64,000 nt of DNA from Caprella mutica (GCA_947561585.1 CANNZV010001869.1:172588-236587), one strand, 5' to 3'. Positions 46,025 to 58,400 are shown, numbered from the stretch's first letter. Numbers and translations are program-made. Notes: generated by a model not told the origin, from the sequence alone.

Positions 46025-46460
46025 TATAAATTTGGAAGTTTAATGTCTGCTTTGGTACTTAAAGCCATATCACTGAGGTCAAAATGAAGTAAAATACAAG
46101 GAACGCGAAGAAGTATTTAAATATAAAGTGGCAGGACAAACTAATCCATAACTGTCGGTGACCAAGCTTATGGATGCAGAGAAGCTACTCCGTGAAAGCA
46201 CTCACTCATCAAGGAATCCAAACGAACAGGAAAATAAGTACCGACGGCACTCACGGTTGGAAAAGGGAAATGAAGATATAATATCGGAAACAACAACCAA
46301 GTACCTAGTAGTTTAAAGTAAAGTTTAAAAAATGCTAAACATTGGATATATGAAATAATAAATAAATAACCCAATTAAAAATAGATCGAGGTTTAAGGGA
46401 CGCCATACCCTTCTTTCCCATTCACCACAGACAGCTTCAGGATAGAACCTCTGTTGAACT
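46025..46460 (+). repeat. R480 repeat, near-full copy
   Basis: Starts GTTTAATGTCTGCTTTGG and ends GACAGCTTCAGGATAGAACC, with internal deletions. It lies just downstream of the zinc-finger gene. Confidence 0.78.
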
Positions 46461-46517
46461 TTATGATTAACTATCACATATTAAAAGGTTAACAATTTGA
46501 AGATGTAGAATTATATC

Positions 46518-46523
46518 TTTATT
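46518..46523 (-). terminator. Polyadenylation signal AATAAA (minus strand)
   Basis: The hexamer lies about 190 bases beyond the stop of the zinc-finger gene, a fitting distance for its 3' UTR. Confidence 0.5.
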
Positions 46524-46709
46524 CAATATTCAGTCATTAAAATAAATTACATCTGAACTTACGATAGAGAGAAACAATTCTAACACATTGACTCCATTTA
46601 AAATTACGTAAGATTAGAGTCAAAAATGAAAAGTTAATTTCTCCAATCTGAAGCTATTTGTTGAGGACACTAAAATCCTGCATTCAATTTAGACTTCAAG
46701 ATTGTAGAA

Positions 46710-48426
46710 TCAATCATCGGTATGGAGTCTTAGATGATTAGTCAATGATATCTTGAAAGTAAATGATTTACTACACATTGTACAACTAAAAGGTTTTACG
46801 CCAGTGTGGACTCTCATATGTGATATAATTGTACTTTTTTGAGAGAATGATTTACCACACACTTCACAACTGAAAGGCTTTTCACCAGTGTGAGTCCTTT
46901 TATGATTATTTAAGTGAATATTTTGAGAGAATGCTTTACCACACTGTTCACAACAGAAAGGCTTTTCTCCAGTGTGGACCCTTTCATGATCTTTCAAGCT
47001 AGTATTTTGAGAGAATGATTTACCACACACTTCACAACAGAAAGGTTTTTCTCCAGTGTGTACCCTTTTATGATATTTCAAGCTAGTATTTTGAGAGAAT
47101 GATTTACCACACACTTCACAACAGAAAGGTTTTTCTCCAGTGTGTACCCTTTCATGATCTTTCAAGCTAGTTTTTTGAGAGAATGATTTACCACACAATT
47201 CACAACAGAAAGGTTTTTCTCCAGTGTGTACCCTTTTATGATATTTCAAGCTAGTATTTTGAGAGAATGATTTACCACACACTTCACAACAGAAAGGTTT
47301 TTCTCCAGTGTGGACCCTTTCATGATCTTTCAAGCTAGTATTTTGAGAGAATGATTTACCACACACTTCACAACAGAAAGGTTTTTCTCCAGTGTGTACC
47401 CTTTTATGATCTTTCAAGCTAGTATTTTGAGAGAATGATTTACCACACACTTCACAACAGAAAGGTTTTTCTCCAGTGTGTACCCTTTTATGATATTTCA
47501 AGCTAGTATTTTGAGAGAATGATTTACCACACACTTCACAACAGAAAGGTTTTTCTCCAGTGTGTACCCTTTCATGATCTTTCAAGCTAGTATTTTGAGA
47601 GAATGATTTACCACACAATTCACAACTGAAAGGTTTTTCATCAGTATGTACCCTTTTATGACATTTCAAGTTTGTACTTTCAGAGAATGATTTGCCACAA
47701 ACTTTACAACTGAATGGCTTTTCTCCAGTGTGTATCCTTGTATGACTTTTCAAATTAGATTTTTTAGAGAAAGTTTTATTACACACTTCACATCTGAATG
47801 ACTTCTCATTTTTATGAACTTTTTGATGTTTTTTAAGATCACTTTGAGTAAACACTTCACCGCATACATCACAAGGAACAGTTCGATGAGAAGGTACATC
47901 ACTATTTTCAGAGAATGTTTTATTGTGAATAGGAACTTTTAAAGTTTTTTCTTGAGCGTGCACTTTTTGATGAGATTGCAAATCTTTTTTTCAGAATAAA
48001 TTTTTTATCACATAAAGGACATTTATATCCATCACACTCAGAAGATGTTTCACCAGTATGACTAACTGCGAGATGTGCAGCGTATACCCGATCCTTCTGA
48101 CTGAATAATTCACCACACTTGTCTGACTCTTCACCATTATTAAATTTTGAACCATTAATTAATTGTATTTTCTTATCACTATCACCTGTTACGTTTGAAG
48201 TAACAGGTGAACTAATTCCATCAATACAATCATCGATGTCGGACATCTCAATTTTCTCATCTGACAGAACTGATCCAGAGCAATGATTTCCATAATCAAA
48301 ATCCTCATTCTTGATATCAATATCACTCTCAATTTTGACATCAACAACAAAATTAAATTTCGTGTCGGTCAGACTAGTAGGAACATCTAGATTCAATATA
48401 TTAGGTTTGATGTCTACCTCTTCCAT
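46710..48426 (-). CDS. C2H2 zinc-finger protein, about 14 fingers plus one split by a frameshift
   Basis: Minus strand. An N-terminal acidic region starting MEEVDIKPNILNLDVPTSL (no KRAB or ZAD domain recognised) leads to a degenerate finger and then an array joined by HTGEKPF linkers, ending at 46,710. Fingers 4-11 are almost identical (CEVCGKSFSQNTSLK) and differ mainly at helix position 6 (Asp or Tyr), a sign of recent tandem expansion. Such proteins usually bind DNA in the nucleus as transcription or chromatin regulators. The target is unknown. One base breaks the frame near 47,985, in a run of seven A. With six A the two frames join into a perfect C-x2-C-x12-H-x3-H finger. So this is either a sequencing error in an intact gene or a very young lesion. 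A polyA signal follows at 46,523. Confidence 0.88.
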
Positions 48427-48679
48427 CTTATAGATGTTATTAGTTGTGCTAGAGACAAATATATCTCACCAGTCGAGCTTAAAAAATTGAACTTCGTACT
48501 CAATCTGGAAAGAAAAATCAATGGCTTTATCACTAAAATAAGAACAATGTTACGCACGTAGGACATGTAAAATATTATCAGAAAATATTGAATGACAGGG
48601 ACTAATTTTCTTCTAATCACTGGACCTTGAGCTAAGCACAATAATTAGAATGGATGACTAACTACTTGTTCACCTGTTA

Positions 48680-48788
48680 ATCAAGTGTTTAAAGTCTGCT
48701 ACAGAACCAAAGGTGATATTGCTAACGTGACTAGGACGTGAAGTACTAGGAACTAGTAAAAGTAATGAGAGAGGAAAGTGGCTTTTAA
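48680..48788 (+). repeat. R480 repeat, 5' fragment, interrupted by an insertion
   Basis: AAAGTCTGCTACAGAACCAA and AGGAACTAG match the R480 start. The repeat stops at a TTAA where the next element is inserted. Confidence 0.7.
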
Positions 48789-49585
48789 GGGACCGTACAT
48801 GGATTTCGGAAAAAAATTTATTGATGAAGTTAAGTTTATGAAACTTTGTACGTACATATAAAATTTAATTTAGAATTGAATAGTGATCATCATCAGGGTC
48901 TCACGGGAATTTAGTGCCACACAGAGCAATACACTAATTTTTGAGTTTCTTATCCTCATTTTCTGACACTTTTAAAAAGTGTAAAATTTTTGTATTCAAA
49001 AGACATTTTTGTTTAAGACACTTTTTCGATTGGATGCATTGAAAATGGGTTATTCGAACGAATTTCAAACTTTTTTTAAAAGTTAGAACTCCGACTATTT
49101 TGAAGCTACGGCTTTGTTTTTTTGCATTAGATTCTCTACAAAATGCTGGAAACTGATTTCTAAATTTCGTAGTACTTTTAAAAAAAAAATCAATTTTTTC
49201 CAAAAAAATATTTTCAAAAAAAAATTTATATTTCGAAAAATAATACAAAATTCAAAAATCGGCTCTCAGAGTCTTTTAGAGAATTTCCTGAAGAATGAAA
49301 TTAAAAAAACAGCAGTTCCATAGCTTCAACCAAAAAATAGTTCTATACTTTTGAGTACAAAAATTTAACACTTTTTAGAAGTGTCAGAAAATGAGGATAA
49401 AAAACTCAAAAATTAGTTTATTGCTCTGTTCGGCACTAAATCCCCGTAAGACCCTGATTCTCACTATTATCCACTCAAAGGTGGGGGTATCATCAGGCGC
49501 CATGAAGATATTTGACACTATTAACTATCTATTACTGAAATACAAAAATCTATAAAATTTTCCGATTTTTTCATTTACGGTCCCC
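48789..49585. mobile_element. piggyBac-like MITE with TTAA target and long inverted repeats
   Basis: The ends GGGACCGTAC and TACGGTCCCC are each bordered by TTAA (48,785-48,788 and 49,586-49,589). Inside, arms of roughly 100 bp (from CAGGGTCT and CGGG at 48,894 through AATTTTTGAGTTT and ATTTTCTGACACTT) return inverted up to 49,456. TTAA duplication with G/C-rich short ends fits the piggyBac superfamily. The paralogous flank at 45,655 is continuous without the element, which supports the boundaries. Confidence 0.8.
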
Positions 49586-50014
49586 TTAATAAGTTTGATT
49601 GAAATATTTATTTGCGAAGCTGTTTTTTGAAATAGATGAATTAAGTTTACATTCTTCTCATAACTTGTTGATGTTCAGATGATATGAAAAAATCATGTAT
49701 TTTGATTTAAATATGAAATAGTAAAGCTGGGTATCTAACTAGATTTCAGTAGGTACAGAGAATGTAATATAAATCTTAGTCAAAAGAATTCATTTGCATA
49801 ATACAAAACGTAAATGCAATAGAACCCACTGAAAACAACAAATAGTTGGACCGAGATGTAAATTCGATAATTACCAATTTGTTAATTTTTATTTTTAAAG
49901 TATCTTACAATCAACAATATTTCTATATCATTAATTAATAACATTTCAACTACTCGAAAAAAGTGAGAAATTTTGCTTCTAAATCTTATGAAAATATTTG
50001 CATCTACGTCTGTG

Positions 50015-50345
50015 GTATTAGTTTAGGTCCCCGAGGAAACTAATCCCCAAGCAGGTGATTAGTGACGTAAAAACTAATTTGAATACAAGGGACTGAAAGA
50101 AGCAGTCAAACGAAAGAGTTGCCCAATGAAGAAATTATTAAAATGAAAAGTTGACAGTAAATTAAACATAAGAGCCTTCCTAAAAACAAAACCCCAAAAA
50201 ACTCATAGTTAAAGAAGAGTATACCCAGCGATATTTTCTAGAACTGAAAGTAGCGTTAAAAAGGATAAACATGGATGGTTATAATAAGAAATCCTAATAA
50301 TAACAAATTATTCAGAGACAAGGGATACCACTCCCCTTCTCTTCC
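50015..50345 (+). repeat. R480 repeat, partial
   Basis: TACAAGGGACTGAAAGAAGC, CTAGAACTGAAAGTAGCG and CCCCTTCTCTTCCATT match the R480 consensus. It ends just before the exon at 50,395. Confidence 0.7.
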
Positions 50346-50394
50346 ATTAGAAGATACAGCTCCTTGGGGCTTGATTTCTAAATCTCCTCTGCAG

Positions 50395-51546
50395 TCCCTA
50401 AATTCTCTGGACGAGGCCAATATACTTATGCAAGAGGTTGCGTACTTTACGGAGGGGCTGAATGAGAAGAGTAACCAAGGAATATGCATAACGAGGATCG
50501 TTGGAAAGCTTCTGATCTGGATAAAGATCTCTCTTTCGAAGGTAAAATTTATCGGATGATGTAATAACTCTGTAGCTACCATAAGTAATGTGTGTCAGTC
50601 ATTTATTAATATGTTTATAATATATGCATTAATTTTTTAACTCTGGAAAAAGTTCATTTTAGGAAATACGTGCATTTAAATAATATCAATATTCTTCTTC
50701 CAGATTTCAGATCCTGAGAGACTTCTATTCAACCTGGAGGTCCTCAGCAGAATGTGTGAAATAGTTCCTGATTTAATGCTTCCTTTCATCCACATCGAAT
50801 TACCGCACAGCATAGAAACCATAAGGAAGACGGCTATGCACACTGTGAGTTGATAGTTTTCGATAAATTTTTATCATGAAGTAAATACATGTTTTTACAG
50901 AAATTTTACCACTTTTAAATATCATGTTTACGTTGTAATTAGGGAAGTGGTTTGGTCACATAAAGATGTGGGTGCATTATTCTATTTAATGAACTGTATG
51001 AAAAAATAATTTTTCTAATTCTTTTTATGAATCACATAGAATATACTCCTCTTTCAATAATATTTAAAAAAATTTAATATTTAAAAAAAAGAAAGAGGCA
51101 CTTAATACTGAAGAAAAGTACCAACATAACAGTATATTGGTTGGAAAAGAGAAATATGCAGAAGAAACTAAAAATTTATTCAACCACTTACAAAAAAAAT
51201 CTCCAAATGTGATTACTGTGATGAAGCGAAAGACTCGAATTTAACATCAAATGATCAAGCCAGCAATCAGAAGAGGAAAAGGAGACTTTCTGATTCGGAA
51301 AGCTGGTCAAGTTCTTCTGATGGAAGAAGTTCTCAGGGTTCTGAAAATGGGGTTGACGACCAGAATGCCTACCTAGAAGAAATTAAGAATAGCAGTGGTC
51401 TTTCTGCTACTTATAAGGTGTCTGGTCGACCAACATCTATCAAAAAATTCGGTACGACTTCTAATGGGAGAACTACTATTCTCCTAACAGAAGCGCTACC
51501 TCCTCAACCTAAGAAAAGAGGAATTCAGAGTAGATTTAAATACTGA
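50395..51546 (+). CDS. 3' part of an unrecognised spliced gene
   Basis: Plus strand. Exon 50,395-50,541 (CTCTGCAG acceptor, GTAAAA donor, 49 codons, LNSLDEANILMQEVAYF) joins in phase 0 to exon 50,704-50,844 (TTCTTCTTCCAG acceptor, GTGAGT donor, 47 codons, EVLSRMCEIVPDLMLPF). A last exon of about 450 bp begins near 51,098 (EALNTEEKYQHNSILVG), continues through a Cys pair (KCDYC), a Ser-rich basic stretch (QKRKRRLSDSESWSSSSDG) and a conserved-looking tail (TYKVSGRPTSIKKFG) to TGA at 51,546. The frame shifts by one base in a run of eight A near 51,198. A possible additional short exon lies at 50,943. I do not recognise the protein. Helical exons followed by a basic, Ser-rich C-terminus suggest a nuclear protein (inference). 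Upstream exons would be expected at lower coordinates but are not found, so it may be a fragment. Confidence 0.6.
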
Positions 51547-51893
51547 TGCCTTGAGAATTGTATTGTTTGTTGGAGATTTTTTTTACAGAGTCACATGTTA
51601 GAGACCTATTTTAGGATAACTAAAATATCTGTTCTCCCTTCCGATCTTTTTAATTGTTGAGCTTCGTAGTGAGTGTTTATATACTTTTAGGATCACCAAA
51701 ATGTCTATTTTTCACCAAATAATGACAGTTACTAAATATCTAACGTTACTAATATTATAATGTTACCTCTCGATTCAGTTGGTGCATTTTTAGCCAACTT
51801 TAGTGCTTGTATATATTGTTTGTTTTGTTTCTTGTATATGTAACAATTTTATATTTTTAATATTTTATGTTCGATGTAAATAATGCCGATTGA

Positions 51894-51899
51894 AATAAA
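51894..51899 (+). terminator. Polyadenylation signal AATAAA
   Basis: Lies about 350 bases after the stop of the plus-strand gene. Confidence 0.5.
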
Positions 51900-52305
51900 T
51901 ATTGAACTTTTGATTAAAATTTTCTTTCTTCCTCCTGAAAATCTATCTCAAAATATCTATTTATTCGAAAAAGGTAAATTCAAGCCACTGCAAGAATTTA
52001 AATAACAAAGTTTTCAATTTTAAAATTACTAACTTTTCTTTTTAATGCTGAAATATGCTTTTCCAGTTCTATGCTATCGACAACACTGTATTAAATCACA
52101 ACAAGCAATTTACATGAAACTTCTCCATTGTTTGAGTATCTAATAACTAGTTAGCTTATATAACGACCTGAGATGTTGTCACAATTTTAGGTCCCAGTAC
52201 ATACATGAGAAAGAAACCGGAAACTAAATCTTCTTTACTCATTTACGGATTAGTGACAACTTAAGACTATTGTAAGATTTTTCATGATCATCTTACGCTC
52301 ACGAT
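51900..52305. other. Spacer, nothing recognised
   Basis: No coding or repeat signal was seen between the gene and the hAT cluster. Confidence 0.45.
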
Positions 52306-53305
52306 TAGGGTTGTGACAATATGCTTTCTAAATCATAGATATGGTTGTGGCAAAATTCTTTTAGCATAAAAATATAATCTCTAGCATATTTTAAATAAAG
52401 CATTTTCTTTTATTAAAAACATCTTTATTGAAATTTTATTCTTTTTATTAAAAAGTAATAAAACATATTCTTTTCAACAATATATAAAAAAATCAAGTAA
52501 CTATATATATTTCTCAGTTAATAAATATGCTATATTATAACTAAAGAATAAATATTTAGAAGAAAAAACAATAGAAAGTAAGTATATTGGAATTTTAGAA
52601 GACCGTCGCCAAACAATACATGCCAAAATTATTGGAACATACAAGCCGAATTGAGGTTAATTAATACCTACCTGAAAAACCTGTTCAGGGTTCGATATTG
52701 AGAAGTTTCACAAATAAATATTAGAAAATGCGTTTTTATTTTATCCTTACAAATTTCCAACGTTTCTTAGTTTAAATTTAACAGTTTCATAAACCCGATA
52801 TTACTGTGACTGAACTTGGTCAGACGATATACAGATTGAATCCATGTTCCATATGATTCAAGTTAATAAAACTTATTTGAACTCTTCAAAGATTTCCATT
52901 GCACCGAAACAAGAGATTAGCATCCAAATGTGATTTAAGGAACTTGCTAATATCCCTTATCATATTTATATATCTAATTGCAGCACTTTTAATGAATTAA
53001 GTAGAAAAAACATAAGAAAATATAATTGAGCGTAAAAAGAATATAAAGCATATTTTAAAGAAATATATAGCATATTTCAGAGCATAAAAGAATATATTTA
53101 GAGCATATGAGAATATAAAGCATATTTCAAAGAGAATATTGTCACAACCCTAATCATAGATCTTAAGAATATCACAAACGAAACAAAATGAAATGGTATC
53201 GAATACTATATGCCGCCGGTATAGAACGATTCAATACCATTAAATGATCTTAGTCTATAATATTTTCAGGATCAATGATTTCAAAAGCATATTGTCACAA
53301 CCCTA
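52306..53305 (+). mobile_element. Outer short hAT MITE, interrupted by a second hAT element
   Basis: The left end TAGGGTTGTGACAATATGCT and the right end AGCATATTGTCACAACCCTA are perfect inverted repeats. Flanks CTCACGAT and TTCATGAT agree at six of eight positions (both differences are C to T), as expected for an aged 8-bp duplication. Without the insert the element is only about 180 bp. Confidence 0.8.
52340..53152 (-). mobile_element. hAT-family element 3, nested in another hAT MITE
   Basis: Ends TATGGTTGTGGCAAAATTC and GAATATTGTCACAACCCTA with a perfect 8-bp duplication ATCATAGA (52,332-52,339 and 53,153-53,160). The interior aligns, inverted, with hAT element 2 at 42.6-43.7 kb, without its long minisatellites. 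Confidence 0.9.
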
Positions 53306-53698
53306 TTCATGATATTTAAATTCTGAAATATTTTTTAAATTGTTAAAAATAAAATGGTTAATAAGGCTATTTGTCATTGTGCTTTTGGAGTAAATAGGTT
53401 TATTAAAGAATAATATATGTTGTACATTAATAATAATATATTTTATACATAAATATATTGATATGTTTATGAATATTATTTAAAGATATATAAGAGTTTT
53501 TCTTTACATTTTTGATTATAAAACGATCTGGCGATAAAGAGTTCTGAAAAAGCTAGTAATATTAAATATTATCTGGCCATTTTTCAAAATCCTTTTCCCA
53601 TTCTATAATAATCATTATTTCGATGAACAAAGTACAACATATAATTTAACGAACTATAATTACTACAATTAAAACATATTAGCAAATATTTTCTTTAA
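53306..53698. other. Spacer with the CTAGATGGCA-type repeat phrase
   Basis: 53,553-53,590 (TTCTGAAAAAGCTAGTAATA with TCTGGCCATTTTTC) matches the phrase at 1,567-1,612 and, inverted, at 3,443 and 4,888. No gene was seen. Confidence 0.5.
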
Positions 53699-54392
53699 TT
53701 AGGTCTACCGACTAATCACTCGGGGAAAAGTCAGACCGACTGTACGAAAAGTTTTTAATTTTTTCAAAATCTAAACTAGCCTCTAAACAGATAGTGCAAC
53801 TCGGATGAATATTTCAATTTGACTGATCAAAATTTACCAACTGGATAGAGAGAATTTGAAAAAAATTATCTAGACTATGAATTGAATTCTATAGATCAAT
53901 TTTTATTTTTTACTTACAAAAGTTAACAAAAAAATTCATTCAGATGTAATGAATATATTAGAAATATATTTTATTTATTCTCATTGAGTATTCTAAATTT
54001 GAAGGGTAACATTCCTAATAAACTGTTATAATGATAATTATTTATAAAAAATAGAGATTCTTATGATAATATACTGGGTTTTGAAATTAAATGGATTTTA
54101 GGTTTTACTGACCTTTAATTTCATGAACAGTTAGTAATTGTAGCAAAAAATCTTAAATAAAAGGATAGTCTAACACTTACGAAACGAAACACTATTCCTC
54201 TCATTGGTTGCAGTTGAATTTATTTACCAATTTTATTTACATTATCATACATCAAAAATATTCATATTTTCTTTACAAAAAATATTTATAGTTATTGGTT
54301 AAATAATATCATATAGATTATAGAGTAACTATTAGAATTTTATTGAGTTTTTAAAAGTATAAAATTTGTACTGCAACGTGATCAAAATTATT
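53699..54392 (-). repeat. Dispersed 0.66-kb repeat, copy b (inverted)
   Basis: Reverse-complement match to 11,545-12,206 from TTAGGTCTACCGACTAATCA to AAGTATAAAATTTGTACTGC. Confidence 0.7.
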
Positions 54393-54893
54393 GGAACAGC
54401 AGTTTACAAATATCCTGATCTTTATTAATTATGTTTAATTTATCGTAATATACTAACTAACACATTGATGTAGATCTTATATCTCAGATTTAAACTTTAC
54501 CCAATTATGCTGAAACTGATGACATAGTGGTGCAGTATACCGCAACGATGTTAGTGTTCCTAGAAAAGCGTCAAATGCAAGCGTCGAGAGGCTAGGTATA
54601 TATTATGTGTATACAATATATATGCATAAGTATGTAAATTATACAGCCAAGCTAGAATAATTTATACTTACAATTAATAAAATTATCAAGGTCTGTAAAG
54701 CAAGAATATGTTGTTGTTGAATTAATTCCGTGGTTACTTTCTTAACGCTACTAAAATAACAGCGATGATATAATACAGTTAACATTTAACACGTTCCTTC
54801 AGTATTATTTACTGGAATTCAATTAGGTACATTGGAATATATTAATGTAAGTTCATATTACAGGTAAATGAATGACGCTTTTGGTTAAAGGAA
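54393..54893. other. Spacer, nothing recognised
   Basis: AT-rich, with no features before the 22-bp array. Confidence 0.45.
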
Positions 54894-55467
54894 TTAGACT
54901 GTATGATTGAATGGGTTAGACTGTATGATTGAATGGGTTAGACTGTATGATTGAATGGGTTAGACTGTATTATTGAATGGGTTAGACTGTATGATTGAAT
55001 GGGTTAGACTGTATGATTGAATGGGTTAGACTGTATGATTGAATGGGTTAGACTGTATGATTGAATGGGTTAGACTGTATGATTGAATGGGTTAGACTGT
55101 ATGATTGAATGGGTTAGACTGTATGATTGAATGGGTTAGACTGTATGATTGAATGGGTTAGACTGTATGATTGAATGGGTTAGACTGTATGATTGAATGG
55201 GTTAGACTGTATGATTGAATGGGTTAGACTGTATGATTGAATGGGTTAGACTGTATGATTGAATGGGTTAGACTGTATGATTGAATGGGTTAGACTGTAT
55301 GATTGAATGGGTTAGACTGTATGATTGAATGGGTTAGACTGTATGATTGAATGGGTTAGACTGTATGATTGAATGGGTTAGACTGTATGATTGAATGGGT
55401 TAGACTGTATGATTGAATGGGTTAGACTGTATGATTGAATGGGTTAGACTGTATGATTGAATGGGTT
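54894..55467. repeat. 22-bp minisatellite at a duplication breakpoint
   Basis: About 26 almost identical copies of GGTTAGACTGTATGATTGAA(TG), with one variant unit (TATTATTG). The last unit runs directly into the inverted duplication A at GGGTTGATGTCG. The high identity implies recent expansion. Confidence 0.97.
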
Positions 55468-58400
55468 GATGTCGATGATGGACATGATGTTGCTGATTCA
55501 GGTGGTATTTAATGTCATGTCGAAGTTAGATAGAAGTTCACATGCCAAAGATTTGTACAAAATAATTAAGTTTTGCTGATATAATTAAGCAAGTTATTTC
55601 CAGGTATCTGTACATATACTCCAGAATAATAAATTTTTTGAATACAATTTATGATATAGCTTTACCCGTCTCTTAAAAATCTTTTATCATTAAGTTCTTT
55701 TTGAATACAGGCAGGCCTCGCTTTAAGTACACCTTACTTTAATAAAAGTGGTACTTATTTCTAGTCATGTCTCGAAATAAGTACAATTCGTGGACATAGA
55801 AAACCGAGACAATTGTTTTTATTATTTCGCGGTAACTATCGATAACATCAATATTATAATCCAGATGAGTTTATTAGAAGCAATTGGTTCGGAAATTCAA
55901 CAAGTCCCATTTTGGGTTAAATTCAGTGTTATCGCACGTCTCCATATTTTCGAACACGTAAAAATCTATATAATAATATAATAGAGATTGAATAATAATT
56001 ATAATAATTTCTTTTAATTACATGTCCAAAATTTAGAACGTACCCATAACTTTAAATTTAGTTACCTACCCAACTACAATTCGCAGCTCAAGGGAGCTCC
56101 CTCCCTATAATATTCATATAAAAAGTATATTATAATATTACCTACACCTAGCGGAAGAGCTTGCACTCATTAGTATGTACGTGAGTATGCTTATTGTTTT
56201 CATATTATTTTATGTATGCAGTAATCAAGCTTTATTTTTTGTAAAAATATGGACAAGATTTGTGAAATCGGAGTCAAGAAGATATAGTTTTAATGATAAA
56301 GCCATCCCTTCAAATAAGCTAGAACCTAGATAGAAGCTTCATTCAGTTTGTTTATTTACAAGATGGCGCCATGGATTGGGGCGCTCTCTACCGTTAGCAC
56401 TTGATAAGAAATCTATTACATATAAAATGATATATTTCCAATATTAAATTTTATTGAACATTACAATTCTACATAAATGCTTTATTCTTTCTATGCAATA
56501 GTTTGGCATTAAAATTGTTAAAATAAAAATGACTGTACTGCCTCTTTAAAAACTAATGAATAATGATAGTGTTGTAAGATTTGTAGATAAAATCCTATGT
56601 TTGCTTCGAAATTAAATATGTATAAATACATTCAATTACTTTTTTTTCCCAAGTGTATCATTATTTTAACAGATGATATCGCTAGTGTTATGTTTTTTAA
56701 CTATGAAGACTTACAAAATTTAAATCTTAATTCCCAGTCTTAGAGTTGAGCAAATGAGCATGCCTGCTCAACTCTACGCTAATCTCAAGGCAGGATAAAT
56801 GGGTTAAGGGTCGCCAGGATAGGGATCCAACTGGTGTTCAGAAAATTCTATTCATCAAATTCAACAATCCATTCGTAATATATTTTTACGGTGTCATCAA
56901 ATCTGACTGGTCCCTTTAAAGAGAGTCTTCAAATTCTTCCAAAATGAATTGATATTGGAATTTTGTATATCAAAGGAAGCTCAATACATATAAGATTCAT
57001 TAATTTTACGAGTGATTTGAAGCTAGGGTGAAGCAGGTAAATTGCAGTAACTAACTATCTTTCCATGTCTGAGTCAACATCAATCAGGAAGGTGTAAATT
57101 TGATTGGTTTTAGATAGCTAGAATAGGTGTTCACAGTTTCTTGAGCTAAAGACTTATTCTTTACCGATCGTACTAATTGATCGTTTGAAAGAAGCTCAGA
57201 GAAGATAGCTCCAATTTTTAACCCCTAAGCTTCAACGACTATTTTTAATTAATGTAGCGCCCGATGGCCCCTGCTTGCTCCACGCTTTCGCCATTGTTTA
57301 TTCGCACTAGGAATATATCCTTCATTTTCGAGAATACTTATAAATCCAATAAATCTGATTTTCAGGGTACTGAAATGCCTGTACATTCAATGGTATATCA
57401 TTTGAAAAGTTAAGGCTCTGTAGCGGTGAATATTTCGAGCTACAATCATGAAATTTGTATTATCAGTATTTTAAGATTTATGTTTATATGGATAACTAAA
57501 ATACATGTGTTTATGATGTTTTTGCAAACAAGCGATATCTAGGCGAACTAATAAAATTTAACACGGAAGGGAGAAATTTAGCTACAAGAATATATCAATC
57601 GTTCAAATTTCTCAGTGTTCTGTCAGAGGAATTGCAAAGGAGTTACTTTCTCCAGGTAAATAGATATATTTGTGATTAAATTTTTACTGGTAACATAGTG
57701 GACACCGTAAATAAAACTTAAGAAGTTAAATGTCGAAATAGAAATCACTATGAATGGTTAGGAATTTAAATATGGTGAAGACTATAAACCTCAGAAACTA
57801 ATTCAATTTAGAGAACACTACAACAACTGAATACCTTGGTACGTTATTATCTTATTTTTAAGAGGGAATATATTTATTATAACTTAAAATATTTACTTTT
57901 TAGTGTCTATCTGTAGGAAGTGTTTTCAGTACATGTGCTCTGTATGGAAGTTATGATCGGAATGACACAAGTAGAGAGCTGTGGGTGTCAGCTGAGTTTG
58001 TGTAGCGTAAAAATAGGTAGTGCGGTTGATGACGTCACATGACGTATAACTGTTTAAAGTTTTTGTTAAAGTTGTCAACTATATCTCGATATACATATTA
58101 TTATTAAGTAAATTGAAATAAGTTGACAAAATTTCAAACAGGGATTCAGAAATATAAAGAAACTGAAATAATCTTTGAATACCATGCAGTCGTTATTACC
58201 GTTACAGGTAATGTGACGTCATCATCCTCACTACCTATTTTTACGCTACATAAACATAGCTCAGACTCACAGCTCTCTACCTGTGACATTGCCCTCCTAT
58301 CTTCCACACAGAGAACGTGTAATGTGGTTATTCTAAATTAAAATTGTCAGTCACTGAAGTTTTTATTCCACTTCATTAAAAAGTATAGCCATAGATACAA

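Noticed and set aside
48427..48470. Very short intron just before the zinc-finger ATG
   Set aside because: GTGAGA and AG are present and similar in the paralogue, but 43 bases is very short for an intron and no upstream coding exon is visible.
48934..49323. Overlapping frames on both strands (104 and 69 codons)
   Set aside because: They are the two arms of the piggyBac-like inverted repeat read in opposite directions.
54894..55467. Telomeric repeat because of GGTTAG
   Set aside because: The unit is 22 bp (GGTTAGACTGTATGATTGAATG) and not a TTAGG or TTAGGG array.
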